NCBI GenBank assembly: GCA_007833815.1
Contig: CP033464.1
Coordinates: forward strand, 5,512,501 to 5,559,705
Origin: Brevibacillus laterosporus
GTDB taxonomy: Bacteria > Bacillota > Bacilli > Brevibacillales > Brevibacillaceae
DNA: 47,205 nt
Direction of reading: 5' to 3'
A program made the position numbers and the translations under genes. The notes below the pieces were generated by a model. It did not search any database. It worked only from the letters and a program-made list of their open reading frames with translations, and was not told where the DNA came from. Positions 15,712 to 23,955 of this stretch are shown piece by piece (position 1 is the first letter of the stretch; each line of letters starts with the position of its first letter).

Positions 15712-15738
15712 GGGAATCACGCTTCCTTTCGCATACGC

Positions 15739-16815
15739 TTATCGGCGACGGGTAGCTTCTAATGTAGCCCAATCCAACTTCTTCACTAGGGCAAACAATA
15801 GCTTTTTCGCATTTTGATAATCATCTTCATGCATGATAGAGGCATGACTATGAATGTAACGAGACGGAATACCAATGACCACAGAAGGAACACCTTTACC
15901 GTGCATATGGACAGCTCCCGCATCAGTCCCACCTTGGCTAATAAAGTATTGATATTTAATTCCTAGCTCTTCGCATGTATCGATTAACAAATCGCGCAAA
16001 CCGGGTTGCATAATCATCGTGCGATCCAAGATACGCAATAACAAACCATCACCTAATTTACCCATACCGTCTGTTACACCTGGAATATCACCAGCTGGAC
16101 TAGCATCTAATGCAATAAACATGTCAGGATCAATCATGTGAGCCGCTGTCTTTGCACCACGTAGGCCCACTTCTTCCTGAACCGTAGCACCTGCATAGAT
16201 CACATTAGGATGCTGTGGATTTTCGTGTAACTCTTTTAGTAACTCTAAAGAAAGGGCACAACCATACCGGTTATCCCAAGCTTTTGCCATGAATTTTTTT
16301 GGATCCGCCATTTGTGTAAAAGGGCAGATCGGTACGATTGGATGACCAGGTTTTACACCTACTTTGAGAACATCTTCTTTAGAATCGCATCCGATATCAA
16401 TATACATTTTCTTGATATCCATTGGACGATTTCGCATATCGTCACTTAATACATGCGGTGGAATGGAACTAATTACCCCAATAATAGGACCGTTCTCCGT
16501 AATAATTTGAACACGTTGTGCCAATAATACCTGGCTCCACCAACCACCCAATGCTTGAAAAGAAATAAAGCCCTTATCAGATATCTGGGTAACCATAAAT
16601 CCTACTTCGTCCATATGTCCAGCAACCATAATACGAGGACCATGCTCATCCCCACGCTTCACACCAAAAATACTTCCCATATTATCGTAGGTGACTTCTT
16701 CTGTATAAGAGGAGATATATTCTTTCATAATGGAGCGGACAGGTCCTTCAAATCCCGAGGCACCAGGCGCTTCTGTTAATTTTTCCCATAATTCTAATTG
16801 AAATTGATCGGCCAT
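15739..16815 (-). CDS. M42 family metallopeptidase (glutamyl/leucyl aminopeptidase, YtoP-like)
   Basis: A cytoplasmic two-zinc aminopeptidase of the tetrahedral TET type that trims peptides. The 358 residues carry the metal and catalytic motifs [12 protein letters not shown] (His-Asp pair), [10 protein letters not shown] (bridging Asp), [12 protein letters not shown] (Glu-Glu catalytic base and ligand), [10 protein letters not shown], and the final ligand in [15 protein letters not shown]. All look intact. The start ATG 16815 follows an AGGATCAAGGTA region. It is the first gene of a two-gene operon. Confidence 0.93.
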   Translation of the reverse strand: MADQFQLELWEKLTEAPGASGFEGPVRSIMKEYISSYTEEVTYDNMGSIFGVKRGDEHGPRIMVAGHMDEVGFMVTQISDKGFISFQALGGWWSQVLLAQRVQIITENGPIIGVISSIPPHVLSDDMRNRPMDIKKMYIDIGCDSKEDVLKVGVKPGHPIVPICPFTQMADPKKFMAKAWDNRYGCALSLELLKELHENPQHPNVIYAGATVQEEVGLRGAKTAAHMIDPDMFIALDASPAGDIPGVTDGMGKLGDGLLLRILDRTMIMQPGLRDLLIDTCEELGIKYQYFISQGGTDAGAVHMHGKGVPSVVIGIPSRYIHSHASIMHEDDYQNAKKLLFALVKKLDWATLEATRRR

Positions 16816-17117
16816 TACCTTGATCCTCCCAAACTGAGTCTTTTTTGTAGTATTCTATGTAGAGACAATTGTATACTTTTCCATTATCGACTACCTGTTG
16901 GACTTATGCAACCATGTAAGTCAGGTAAAACTAAAGAGTGCCCTTATTTAAAAACAATGGAAGTAAAAGGTTTTATTAGTCTTTTTTAGAAATATAATAG
17001 CATTCCTTATCAGGCTTATGTCTAGTTTACCCAGTCACTATCCCCTTATCACATCTTGTGTAACAAGCGGGGAAAAGGTGCACAATACCCTATACAGGAA
17101 ATAAAAGGATGAACATC
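16816..17117. other. divergent intergenic region, no gene seen
   Basis: AT-rich spacer between the M42 peptidase (minus) and the flavoprotein (plus). It contains a small GACTTA/TAAGTC inverted repeat near 16917 and several TA-rich -10-like sequences, but I cannot assign a convincing promoter pair or an RNA. Confidence 0.4.
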
Positions 17118-18395
17118 ATGAAGAAAGAAAGATTTGATTGCATTGTTATCGGCGGCGGTCCCGCAGGACTAATGGCTGCGTATTCTGCTGCCAAACACGG
17201 CGCCAGTGTCTGTTTATTAGAAAAAGGCGAAAAACTGGGACGTAAACTGATCATTTCAGGTGGCGGACGCTGTAATGTCACAAATGCTAAAGAATTAGAA
17301 GAACTTATTAAACAAATTCCTGGAAACGGTCGATTTATGCACAGTGCCTTTGCGCAATTTAATAATCAAGATATTATCTACTTTTTTGAAGGCATGGGCG
17401 TTTCATTAAAGGAAGAAGATCGTGGTCGGATGTTTCCCACGACAGATAAAGCGATTACCGTAGCAAATGCTCTTGTTAGTCAATTAAAACAGGAGGGAGT
17501 TCAAATTCGCCTACATGCAGAGGTAGAACGTATCCTGTACGAACAAGAGGCTTGTTCAGGAGTTGAATTAAAGAATGGAGAAATTCTGGGGACAAAAGCT
17601 GTAATTGTTGCTTCTGGTGGTTGTTCCGTTCCGCAAACTGGTTCAACCGGAGATGGTTACAAATGGGCAAAAGCAGCAGGACATACTATTACTGATTTGT
17701 ATCCCACTGAAGTGCCATTACGAGTGAGCGATGATCTAATTAAACAAAAAACGTTACAAGGACTCTCTTTACGTGATGTTGAACTGACACTGACCGATCC
17801 AAAGGGAAAACGGGTAACTACTCAAGAGGGAGACATGATCTTTACTCACTTTGGGATATCTGGTCCAGCCGTTCTTCGTTTGGGCCATTATGTCTCTGTT
17901 ACTCAGCGGAAATTCGGCACCGTTCCCCTCCAACTGACAATTGATTTGCTTCCAGATCGTTCGATCGACATCATTTCCCAGGAAACGTGGAAGCTCTGTG
18001 AGGAACAACCGAAAAAATCAATTAAGAATGCATTGAAGGGCTATGTACCTGAACGGCTTATTCCTGTTCTATTACAGAAAGCAGAGTTAGATGAAGAGAC
18101 CACGTTTAGCCATCTCAACAAGCAAAAATGGCAACATTTCACACGTTTCATAAAATCATTCCCGTTAACCATCATTGGAACGTTGTCGTTAGAAGAAGCA
18201 TTTATTACAGGCGGTGGTATTCAAACGAAGGAAGTAGATCCGAAGACTATGCAGTCTAAAAAAGCAGGTGGATTATTCTTTGCAGGAGAAGTGCTTGATG
18301 TGCATGCGCATACCGGTGGTTATAACATTACAATTGCCTTTTCTTCCGGTTATGTAGCAGGCTTACATGCGGCTCAATACACCTTATCTAGTTAA
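17118..18395 (+). CDS. HI0933-family FAD flavoprotein (YtfP-like NAD(P)/FAD oxidoreductase)
   Basis: About 425 aa. The FAD ADP-binding motif IVIGGGPAGLMAAYSAAKHG is at the N-terminus, followed by the family signature GRKLIISGGGRCNVTNAKE. The C-terminus carries VLDVHAHTGGYNI, which closes the FAD site. The family includes BaiN, a flavin reductase of bile acids in gut clostridia; the role in bacilli is undefined. ATG 17118 has AAAGGA 8 nt upstream. A second candidate at 17109 has AGGA 9 nt away. It is a single gene. Confidence 0.9.
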   Translation: MKKERFDCIVIGGGPAGLMAAYSAAKHGASVCLLEKGEKLGRKLIISGGGRCNVTNAKELEELIKQIPGNGRFMHSAFAQFNNQDIIYFFEGMGVSLKEEDRGRMFPTTDKAITVANALVSQLKQEGVQIRLHAEVERILYEQEACSGVELKNGEILGTKAVIVASGGCSVPQTGSTGDGYKWAKAAGHTITDLYPTEVPLRVSDDLIKQKTLQGLSLRDVELTLTDPKGKRVTTQEGDMIFTHFGISGPAVLRLGHYVSVTQRKFGTVPLQLTIDLLPDRSIDIISQETWKLCEEQPKKSIKNALKGYVPERLIPVLLQKAELDEETTFSHLNKQKWQHFTRFIKSFPLTIIGTLSLEEAFITGGGIQTKEVDPKTMQSKKAGGLFFAGEVLDVHAHTGGYNITIAFSSGYVAGLHAAQYTLSS

Positions 18396-18449
18396 TTTCC
18401 CTGTAAGTTGTGTACATTTTATAGAGAAATAACGGTTTGCATCATTTTT

Positions 18450-18480
18450 TTGAAAATACATGTTTAACTATCTCTATTAT
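18450..18480 (+). promoter_or_regulatory. candidate promoter of the C-rich RNA
   Basis: TTGAAA (18450-18455) and TATTAT (18475-18480) are separated by 19 nt, slightly longer than ideal. TCTATT at 18473 would give 17 nt. No gene follows on this strand before the terminator. Confidence 0.35.
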
Positions 18481-18627
18481 TGGGGAATATATTACTAATT
18501 GCTCTTCCTCCCAGAAGAGCGTCTCAGAACCCTACTCCCCCTAAAAGTAGTTGGTTACTGATTCTCACACCTCTACTCCCTTTATCTTTATCTTTGGAAG
18601 CGTCGATCGTTGACGCTTCTTTTTTTG
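18481..18627 (+). ncRNA. candidate C-rich small regulatory RNA
   Basis: A gene-free stretch with ordered structure. Hairpin 1 is GCTCTTC / GAAGAGC (18501-18520) with loop CTCCCA. Hairpin 2 is AACC-CTACT / AGTAG-TT-GGTT (18528-18556) with loop CCCCCTAAA. Then comes an unpaired pyrimidine tract containing CACCTCTACTCCC. Finally there is a perfect terminator, GAAGCGTC / GACGCTTC (18597-18619), followed by T's. Three exposed CCC-containing segments complementary to Shine-Dalgarno sequences are the hallmark of Firmicute trans-acting RNAs such as FsrA, RoxS/RsaE and the UCCC-motif Rsa RNAs. I do not recognise it as any of those. There is no ORF with a start and ribosome site. Confidence 0.5.
18597..18627 (+). 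terminator. intrinsic terminator of the C-rich RNA
   Basis: GAAGCGTC / GACGCTTC with a 7-nt loop, followed by a T-run. It lies 200 nt after the flavoprotein stop, so it could also end that transcript. Confidence 0.85.
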
Positions 18628-18653
18628 TTTGGAATCGAGCATTGTCTACAAAA

Positions 18654-18684
18654 AAAGCACGCCTTTTTAAGAAAGACGTGCCTT
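18654..18684 (-). terminator. terminator of the TVP38-refZ-ezrA operon
   Basis: On the minus strand AAGGCACGTC pairs (two wobbles) with GGCGTGCTTT, followed by TTTT. It lies 54 nt after the stop of the 65-aa gene. Confidence 0.85.
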
Positions 18685-18737
18685 ACTTTATGATAAGAAC
18701 TTATTCTATAAGGGTTCAATCCTATTGCACAGCACAC

Positions 18738-18935
18738 TTATTTCCGTAATAGCAAGAAGCATCCCAGTATCAAACATGATACACCCAATAGATAAAACGT
18801 ATTCGCTCGTTGTTTAACCCGTTTCTGGTTTCCTGCAAAGTGAGCACTCAAGCGTCGTTTCCAGCGTTTCGTTTTGGGCTGGATAGCGACTAATAAACCT
18901 GCTAACATCAGAAAGTACGGCATAGGATCACTCAT
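18738..18935 (-). CDS. 65-aa membrane protein downstream of ezrA
   Basis: The first helix is PYFLMLAGLLVAIQ, then comes a very basic cytoplasmic loop (KTKRWKRRLSAHFAGNQKRV), then a second helix YLLGVSCLILGCFLLL and the end RK. ATG 18935 lies 2 nt after the ezrA stop, with AGGAG inside the ezrA end, so translation is coupled. The hairpin-like topology and its position suggest a partner of the EzrA-like protein, but that is inference. No family is recognised. Confidence 0.7.
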   Translation of the reverse strand: MSDPMPYFLMLAGLLVAIQPKTKRWKRRLSAHFAGNQKRVKQRANTFYLLGVSCLILGCFLLLRK

Positions 18936-18937
18936 CG

Positions 18938-21340
18938 CTAACGCGCTCCTCTTTTCTTCTTACGTAGCATCCAGCGACTACCTGCTTCATCATCATGGTC
19001 ACCCTCAATAATTAAGCGGGCTTCTTCTGCCAACTGGTAGGCTTCGGTAAAATACAACTGACGAAAAGCTTGCTCTGATTTCGTTAGCAATTCATTTACC
19101 TGACGATTTAAGCGTCGATAGCGATTCGTATATTGAATAGCACCCTCCGCTGATTGACAAGCCGCGATAGTATTTTCGGCCATATAGTGCGTATCCATCA
19201 GTTGTTCATGCGCCTCTTCAAGGTAATAAGCAATTTCACGAATGTCATATCGAGTGTTCTCCATTCGTAATTGAATTTGCCCTAATAGACCAACAACTGT
19301 ATCAAACTTGGTTTTTAAATCATCTGGCACTCCTGGCAGATAACTCCGTTTAATGCGCTGTCGGATACATATTAACTCACCTGAAATGCGCTCCATTTCA
19401 TCCAAAATATCATCTTCTGTTTCAATGAATGGTTTTTCTTCAATCTTAACCAGCTTCTCAGATTCCTGTGACATCGGTTTAGGGATTTTCGGCATAACCA
19501 ACTCATATTCAGGATGCTCTTCTCTAGCCGTCTGCTCCTGCTGTCCATGATTGTCATGAGAATTGCGCTTTTGTAAATCATCAGGTAAAAGAGATGCGCT
19601 TTTCTCACTATCAGGTGCTTCCACTGTCTCACTTGTCGCAGCTTCTCGATATGCTACAGTCGTATCCGCCAACTCAGATGGATTGGTAGCACGATTATCT
19701 GATTCTTGCCTCTCTACTCCAATGTCCTGTTCATCATTCATCTGAGTACCCGCTTCTGAATCTGCTACCTCGTCGACTGCCTGCTTGTCATCATTAATCT
19801 CTTGGAAGGTATCCTCACGAGTTAGAACGGGAGAAAGCTGTATTACTTGCGCACGATCAGTGATCCCTTCCTCTTTTTCTCCAAGCACCGCTTCTTCTAG
19901 ATTGCTATAAATGGATTCCACCTTTAAGACGAACGCTTTTACATGTGTCTGCAACATATGAAAATTGCCCTCTTCTAATGCATTACCAGCGGAGGTTACC
20001 AATTGTTTTACCTGCAATAATTCCTCATCAAGCGCTGTTTGATTCAGGTCATACTTACCACCCAATGCGGTCTCGATATCCTGTTCGAGCTGATGCAATT
20101 CTTCTTTCATTTCCGTACGCACTTGATTAACATATGTGGGCAACTGTTCTAATAAGTCACTTGTCTCTTTTAAGATAGAGTGGGCTTCAAAAGCTACCTC
20201 TGCCGCTTTAACATTATCTCCACTAGCAATGGCAGATTTAATTGTAGCCTTCATTTCACCAATGCGGTCTAGATCCATTTTTAATTCATGGAACGAAAGA
20301 CCGTATTCCAATCGAACATCAGATAATTTTCGCTCCACCTGTTCTAGCATTTTATCAATCTCTGGTATAGCTTGCTTATTCTCATTTTTCGCCTGTACTA
20401 CTTGAGTTGTATCATTTTTAAGCTCTTCTAGTTGATCTTCAATATCATTGAGCATCGATTCGCCTTCAATAATGAGGCTATTGGCTGCTTTAAAGCGGAA
20501 ACGATCACAAGCTTCATCCGCTTCTATAATCAACATTTCAATATCTGGAATACTAGTTCCTAGCAACTTTTCTTTACGTGATGCGAGTGCCACATAGCGT
20601 TCTTCCGTAATGCCTGACACACGTCGCTTATTTTTTTCCACTTCAATCTTTTCAATTTTTTCCAGTAATTCATCTTTCCAATCTTCCATCTCATCAATAT
20701 CACGCATAAGGCTACGGCGACGCATCGTTAGTGTCATCAAATAAATTAGCCCCACAAACAAGGCCCCTGCCAAAACAAATACCCACCAAGGTAACCAGTT
20801 CAACAGTGTATTTTCCTGTGACTCGATGTTGGGGTCTGCGTCTGCCGTAGCTGCTGTTTCCGCAGGCTTTGGCATTTTGCCCAATTCATTCTGTACCTCT
20901 TTTACAAATTGAGAGATACCCTGATCAAATTTAGCAGTGTTCTTCCAAGGATCAAAATAAGCTGTCAATTTTCCCTTTAATAGCTCAGATTTTGCTCCTT
21001 GCTGAACAAGCTTAGGTCCTGCATATACGCCCAGATCCTTCTTTTGCTTGTCCAACACCATGAGGAGAGAATCTTCCTCTAATTTATAATCAGCAAAAAG
21101 CTTCTGTGCATATTCATCAGGAGTCTTTGCTTCTGGCTCTGTATTCTCCACCACAACAACCTTATAGGTGCCTGGTGTTTGTTTGAGTGATTCTTCGAGA
21201 TTTTTTCGTTCTTCTTTTTTAAAAATCTTTGCTTGGTCTTGCACAATGTCATTCGTCTTCTTAGGAAATGCAGACGCCATTGCCACATTGTGAAAGCAAA
21301 GAGTACCGGCAAGACATAACAACAACAGCCTTTTTTTCAC
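18938..21340 (-). CDS. ezrA: EzrA-like septation regulator with an N-terminal extracellular TPM domain
   Basis: 800 aa. Residues 1-24 form a signal peptide. About 31-155 is a TPM (PF04536-like) domain, opening DIVQDQAKIFKKEERKNLEE. One membrane helix lies at about 181-205. About 207-510 is an EzrA-type spectrin-like coiled coil (IDEMEDWKDELLEKI; SIPDIEMLIIEADEACDRFR). About 510-630 is an acidic linker, and about 640-790 ends with the EzrA C-terminal signature AIQYTNRYRRLNRQVNELL. Classical EzrA (about 560 aa) starts at the membrane helix, restrains FtsZ ring assembly and links to PBP1. The topology here, TPM outside and rods inside, is consistent with EzrA. The gene overlaps refZ by 4 nt, supporting a division role. 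The TPM addition is unusual. Confidence 0.85.
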   Translation of the reverse strand: MKKRLLLLCLAGTLCFHNVAMASAFPKKTNDIVQDQAKIFKKEERKNLEESLKQTPGTYKVVVVENTEPEAKTPDEYAQKLFADYKLEEDSLLMVLDKQKKDLGVYAGPKLVQQGAKSELLKGKLTAYFDPWKNTAKFDQGISQFVKEVQNELGKMPKPAETAATADADPNIESQENTLLNWLPWWVFVLAGALFVGLIYLMTLTMRRRSLMRDIDEMEDWKDELLEKIEKIEVEKNKRRVSGITEERYVALASRKEKLLGTSIPDIEMLIIEADEACDRFRFKAANSLIIEGESMLNDIEDQLEELKNDTTQVVQAKNENKQAIPEIDKMLEQVERKLSDVRLEYGLSFHELKMDLDRIGEMKATIKSAIASGDNVKAAEVAFEAHSILKETSDLLEQLPTYVNQVRTEMKEELHQLEQDIETALGGKYDLNQTALDEELLQVKQLVTSAGNALEEGNFHMLQTHVKAFVLKVESIYSNLEEAVLGEKEEGITDRAQVIQLSPVLTREDTFQEINDDKQAVDEVADSEAGTQMNDEQDIGVERQESDNRATNPSELADTTVAYREAATSETVEAPDSEKSASLLPDDLQKRNSHDNHGQQEQTAREEHPEYELVMPKIPKPMSQESEKLVKIEEKPFIETEDDILDEMERISGELICIRQRIKRSYLPGVPDDLKTKFDTVVGLLGQIQLRMENTRYDIREIAYYLEEAHEQLMDTHYMAENTIAACQSAEGAIQYTNRYRRLNRQVNELLTKSEQAFRQLYFTEAYQLAEEARLIIEGDHDDEAGSRWMLRKKKRGAR

Positions 21341-21993
21341 GGTTGGACAACCCCTTTACCAACTTGTTTCTCATTCAATCTCGTATGTACTAAGAGGGAA
21401 CGCAAGAATTGAACGCTTGAGGAGACAAGCCATTCACAAAAATCAGCAGAACCCGGTTCTAAATAATATACTTCACGCACAATCTGCGGATTCAGATACG
21501 GATAGGTTAAAATACTGGAAAGATTCATTAAGACAGCATCAATGTTGACCGCCCGAAACTCCCCCGCCTGTATCCCTTCTTCTATCACGCTAGCAAAACA
21601 GTGCTTCACTTGATGTATGTAGACGGTCATTACTTCTCGAGCGAGCATAGATTCCACACTTAATTCTCGCTGGATTAGCCGAGTTACCAACGCATGTTCA
21701 TGTTGATAAAAAACATATAGACCCACTATTTTTTCTAACTGCCCCATCGAATTTTGCGGCTTTTCTTCCTCCCATTGTTCCTGTAAGATTTGGAAAAAAT
21801 GATCATAATAGTGGCTGATCAACTTTTCCAAAACTCCCTGTTTTCCTTGAAAATGGTAAGAAATTAATGCTACATTAACCTGAGCTTTCTCCGCAATTTG
21901 ACGCACAGTGGTACGATCATACCCTTGTGAATAAAACAGTGAGGCCGCAGCTACCAATATTCGTTCCTTCGTGTTATGCTGTTCAGTTCTCAT
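21337..21993 (-). CDS. refZ: TetR-family regulator of FtsZ, RefZ
   Basis: RefZ is a TetR-like DNA-binding protein that helps position the sporulation septum and capture the chromosome by inhibiting FtsZ. The 218-aa product has an N-terminal helix-turn-helix (TTVRQIAEKAQVNVALISYH). The following YHFQGKQGVLEKLISHYYDH and RLIQRELSVESMLAREVM segments resemble B. subtilis RefZ closely. ATG 21993 is preferred over 22002 because AAGGA lies 8 nt upstream. Its stop overlaps the ezrA start (ATGA). The neighbourhood (ezrA, the GGDEF protein, rpsD) matches that of B. subtilis refZ. Confidence 0.88.
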   Translation of the reverse strand: MRTEQHNTKERILVAAASLFYSQGYDRTTVRQIAEKAQVNVALISYHFQGKQGVLEKLISHYYDHFFQILQEQWEEEKPQNSMGQLEKIVGLYVFYQHEHALVTRLIQRELSVESMLAREVMTVYIHQVKHCFASVIEEGIQAGEFRAVNIDAVLMNLSSILTYPYLNPQIVREVYYLEPGSADFCEWLVSSSVQFLRSLLVHTRLNEKQVGKGVVQP

Positions 21994-22009
21994 TTTTATC
22001 ATCCTTAGG

Positions 22010-22663
22010 CTACTTCTTCTCCGCTTTTTTTCCTACTACAGATCCTAGCCACATCAACATACCTAAAATGGCAATCATCAGCAAAAATCGTAGTTTATGA
22101 GCGTGAAACTCAAATAAATCATGTCCCATTGTAGCCTCTAAGATGGTGATAGGTATCTTGCCAATTAAAGTTGCCAACAAATATGGAGCAATGCGTATCT
22201 CTGACAATCCTGCTGCTAGATTAATCATACTTGAGGGTATGACAGGAATAAGCCGAGCCATCAAAATAATACGAAAGCCTCTTTGTTTTGCCTGCACATT
22301 CAGTTTAGCAAAAAAAGGCTGCTTTCCCACTTTTTTTTGCGCCCAGTCAAATGCCACGTAACGAGCCATAAAAAAGCTGAGAGTAGCCCCTACAGTCGCA
22401 GACAGCCACGTAATAAAAAAACCGGCCACTCCGCCAAAAATCAGAACATTTACACCTGCAATCAAAAAATAAGGGACAAACGGAAAGAAGGTTTGTAGGA
22501 TGGTAATAAAACAGCTTACCACAATCGCCCAAATGCCAAAAGATTGTATATAATGAGCAATACGTTGCAGATCACCTGTACGTAACATGTTACCTAACTG
22601 AGTATAAGTCAATAAAAATATGACTAGTAGAAGTAAGAGTAGCGGAAGAATGATTTTTTTCAT
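22010..22663 (-). CDS. TVP38/TMEM64 (DedA-like) family membrane protein
   Basis: 217 aa with about five or six hydrophobic segments. The SNARE-associated/VTT domain is marked by FVPYFLIAGVNVLIFGGVAG, the conserved loop LNVQAKQRGFRIILMARLIP, and SMINLAAGLSEIRIAPYLLA. Relatives act in lipid flipping or membrane homeostasis. It is the first gene of the operon with refZ (17 nt gap to the refZ ATG) and ezrA. The C-terminus is basic. Confidence 0.88.
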   Translation of the reverse strand: MKKIILPLLLLLLVIFLLTYTQLGNMLRTGDLQRIAHYIQSFGIWAIVVSCFITILQTFFPFVPYFLIAGVNVLIFGGVAGFFITWLSATVGATLSFFMARYVAFDWAQKKVGKQPFFAKLNVQAKQRGFRIILMARLIPVIPSSMINLAAGLSEIRIAPYLLATLIGKIPITILEATMGHDLFEFHAHKLRFLLMIAILGMLMWLGSVVGKKAEKK

Positions 22664-22843
22664 CCATCCACCTCCCTATCTTGAGTAGGAACTCATTTAT
22701 TATAGTACAGATTGACATGCAAAAAAAGGGTGCCTCTCGGTTCTTTCGACAATTATAGTTACCTATAAGATTACCGTATGAAGAGTTCCTTACTCACCCT
22801 CTCTCTATAGAAAGACGCATTATCGTATTGGGAGGATTCATTT

Positions 22844-22892
22844 CAGTAAAAAGTCCTTACCCGTTTCGTATAACAGGAAAGGACTTTTGCTG
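22844..22892 (-). terminator. terminator of the phosphatase-dgcP-MBL operon
   Basis: CAG-AAAAGTCCTT and AAGGACTTTT-CTG form a long stem around a 19-nt loop, with a T-run on the minus strand. It starts 11 nt after the MBL stop. Confidence 0.8.
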
Positions 22893-22902
22893 AAAGAAAG
22901 GG

Positions 22903-23913
22903 TTATAGTGAATAGTAGAGCACGCCCTCTTTATTTTGCACATGCACTTGATGAACCATCACTAATAAGTCGATATGTCCCAAGGTTTCAGAAATGACGA
23001 GCGGTAATTCCTTGAGATAGAGCCTTGGAAATAAAAGGGTAGCTAATTCAAATGCAGTCTTAGGACCATCCTGCAAAAATCGACGAATATCCGTGGTACG
23101 ATCCCAGGTTTTCTGCAACCGTTCAAAAATTAGCTCACGATGGTTCTCGATAGGCTCCCCATGTCCAGAAATCACCAGTTTAATATCCATCGCTGCACAC
23201 ATCTCCAATGCTGTCCGATATTGCACCAATGTTAATGGTCGAGCCATGCTACGATCCCGTGGTGGCTCAATAAAGGCATTCGAGGAAATCAAAGAAAGCA
23301 AGTGATCTCCTGCAATCATCACTTGATCAGAGGCACGGTACAGGGATAAATGAGATTGGGAATGTCCTGGCGTAAACAACACCTGCCACTCTGGCAAATG
23401 AGGCATACCTTGCTCATGAACAAGCCATTCATCCACTGTACTCTTTTGTTGAAAGGTTGCCATCATGCTACGAAATTTTTCAACAACAGATAACAATTCC
23501 TCTGGTAGCCCACACTCTTTATATAGTGTAGTAAAAAATTCATCGTGGAATTGCATGAACTCCTCGTCTAATTCCACATATGGTGCCGCCAGAGGGTGCG
23601 CATACACCTTTGCTTGCGATAAATTTTTTACTTTCTCCAATTGTCCAATATGGTCCACATGGTGATGAGTAAGCACGATCTGCTTAACATCAGCTAGACG
23701 ATATCCGATTCTAGCCAGTCCGTTCTCTAGGCTTATCCAAGCTTCATCTGTTAACGGTCCCACGTCTACCAGCGTGATCCATCCTTGATCTTCAATCACA
23801 TATACGTTCACGTCTCCCACCGCAAATGGAGTCGGTAGAGGAATTTGATACACGCCCTTTGCAACCTCCATCTTGGCTTTAGACAGTATATTTTTCTTGG
23901 ATACGGCAGACAT
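22903..23913 (-). CDS. MBL-fold metallo-hydrolase
   Basis: 336 aa. The metal-binding signature THHHVDHIGQ is complete, and VDVGP precedes it. FTPGHSQSHLSLY carries the next His, and IAGDHLL and SGHGEPI the remaining ligands. The C-terminal 70 residues (TWDRTTDIRRFLQDGPKTAF) form a winged-helix-like cap seen in LACTB2-type members. ATG 23913 follows a GGAGGAGATAGA site. The substrate is unknown; glyoxalase-, lactonase- or nuclease-like activity are all possible. It is the last gene of a three-gene leftward operon. Confidence 0.88.
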   Translation of the reverse strand: MSAVSKKNILSKAKMEVAKGVYQIPLPTPFAVGDVNVYVIEDQGWITLVDVGPLTDEAWISLENGLARIGYRLADVKQIVLTHHHVDHIGQLEKVKNLSQAKVYAHPLAAPYVELDEEFMQFHDEFFTTLYKECGLPEELLSVVEKFRSMMATFQQKSTVDEWLVHEQGMPHLPEWQVLFTPGHSQSHLSLYRASDQVMIAGDHLLSLISSNAFIEPPRDRSMARPLTLVQYRTALEMCAAMDIKLVISGHGEPIENHRELIFERLQKTWDRTTDIRRFLQDGPKTAFELATLLFPRLYLKELPLVISETLGHIDLLVMVHQVHVQNKEGVLYYSL

Positions 23914-23955
23914 TCTATCTCCTCCAGCTTCCTACAGATAGCTCTTTTTCATAAT

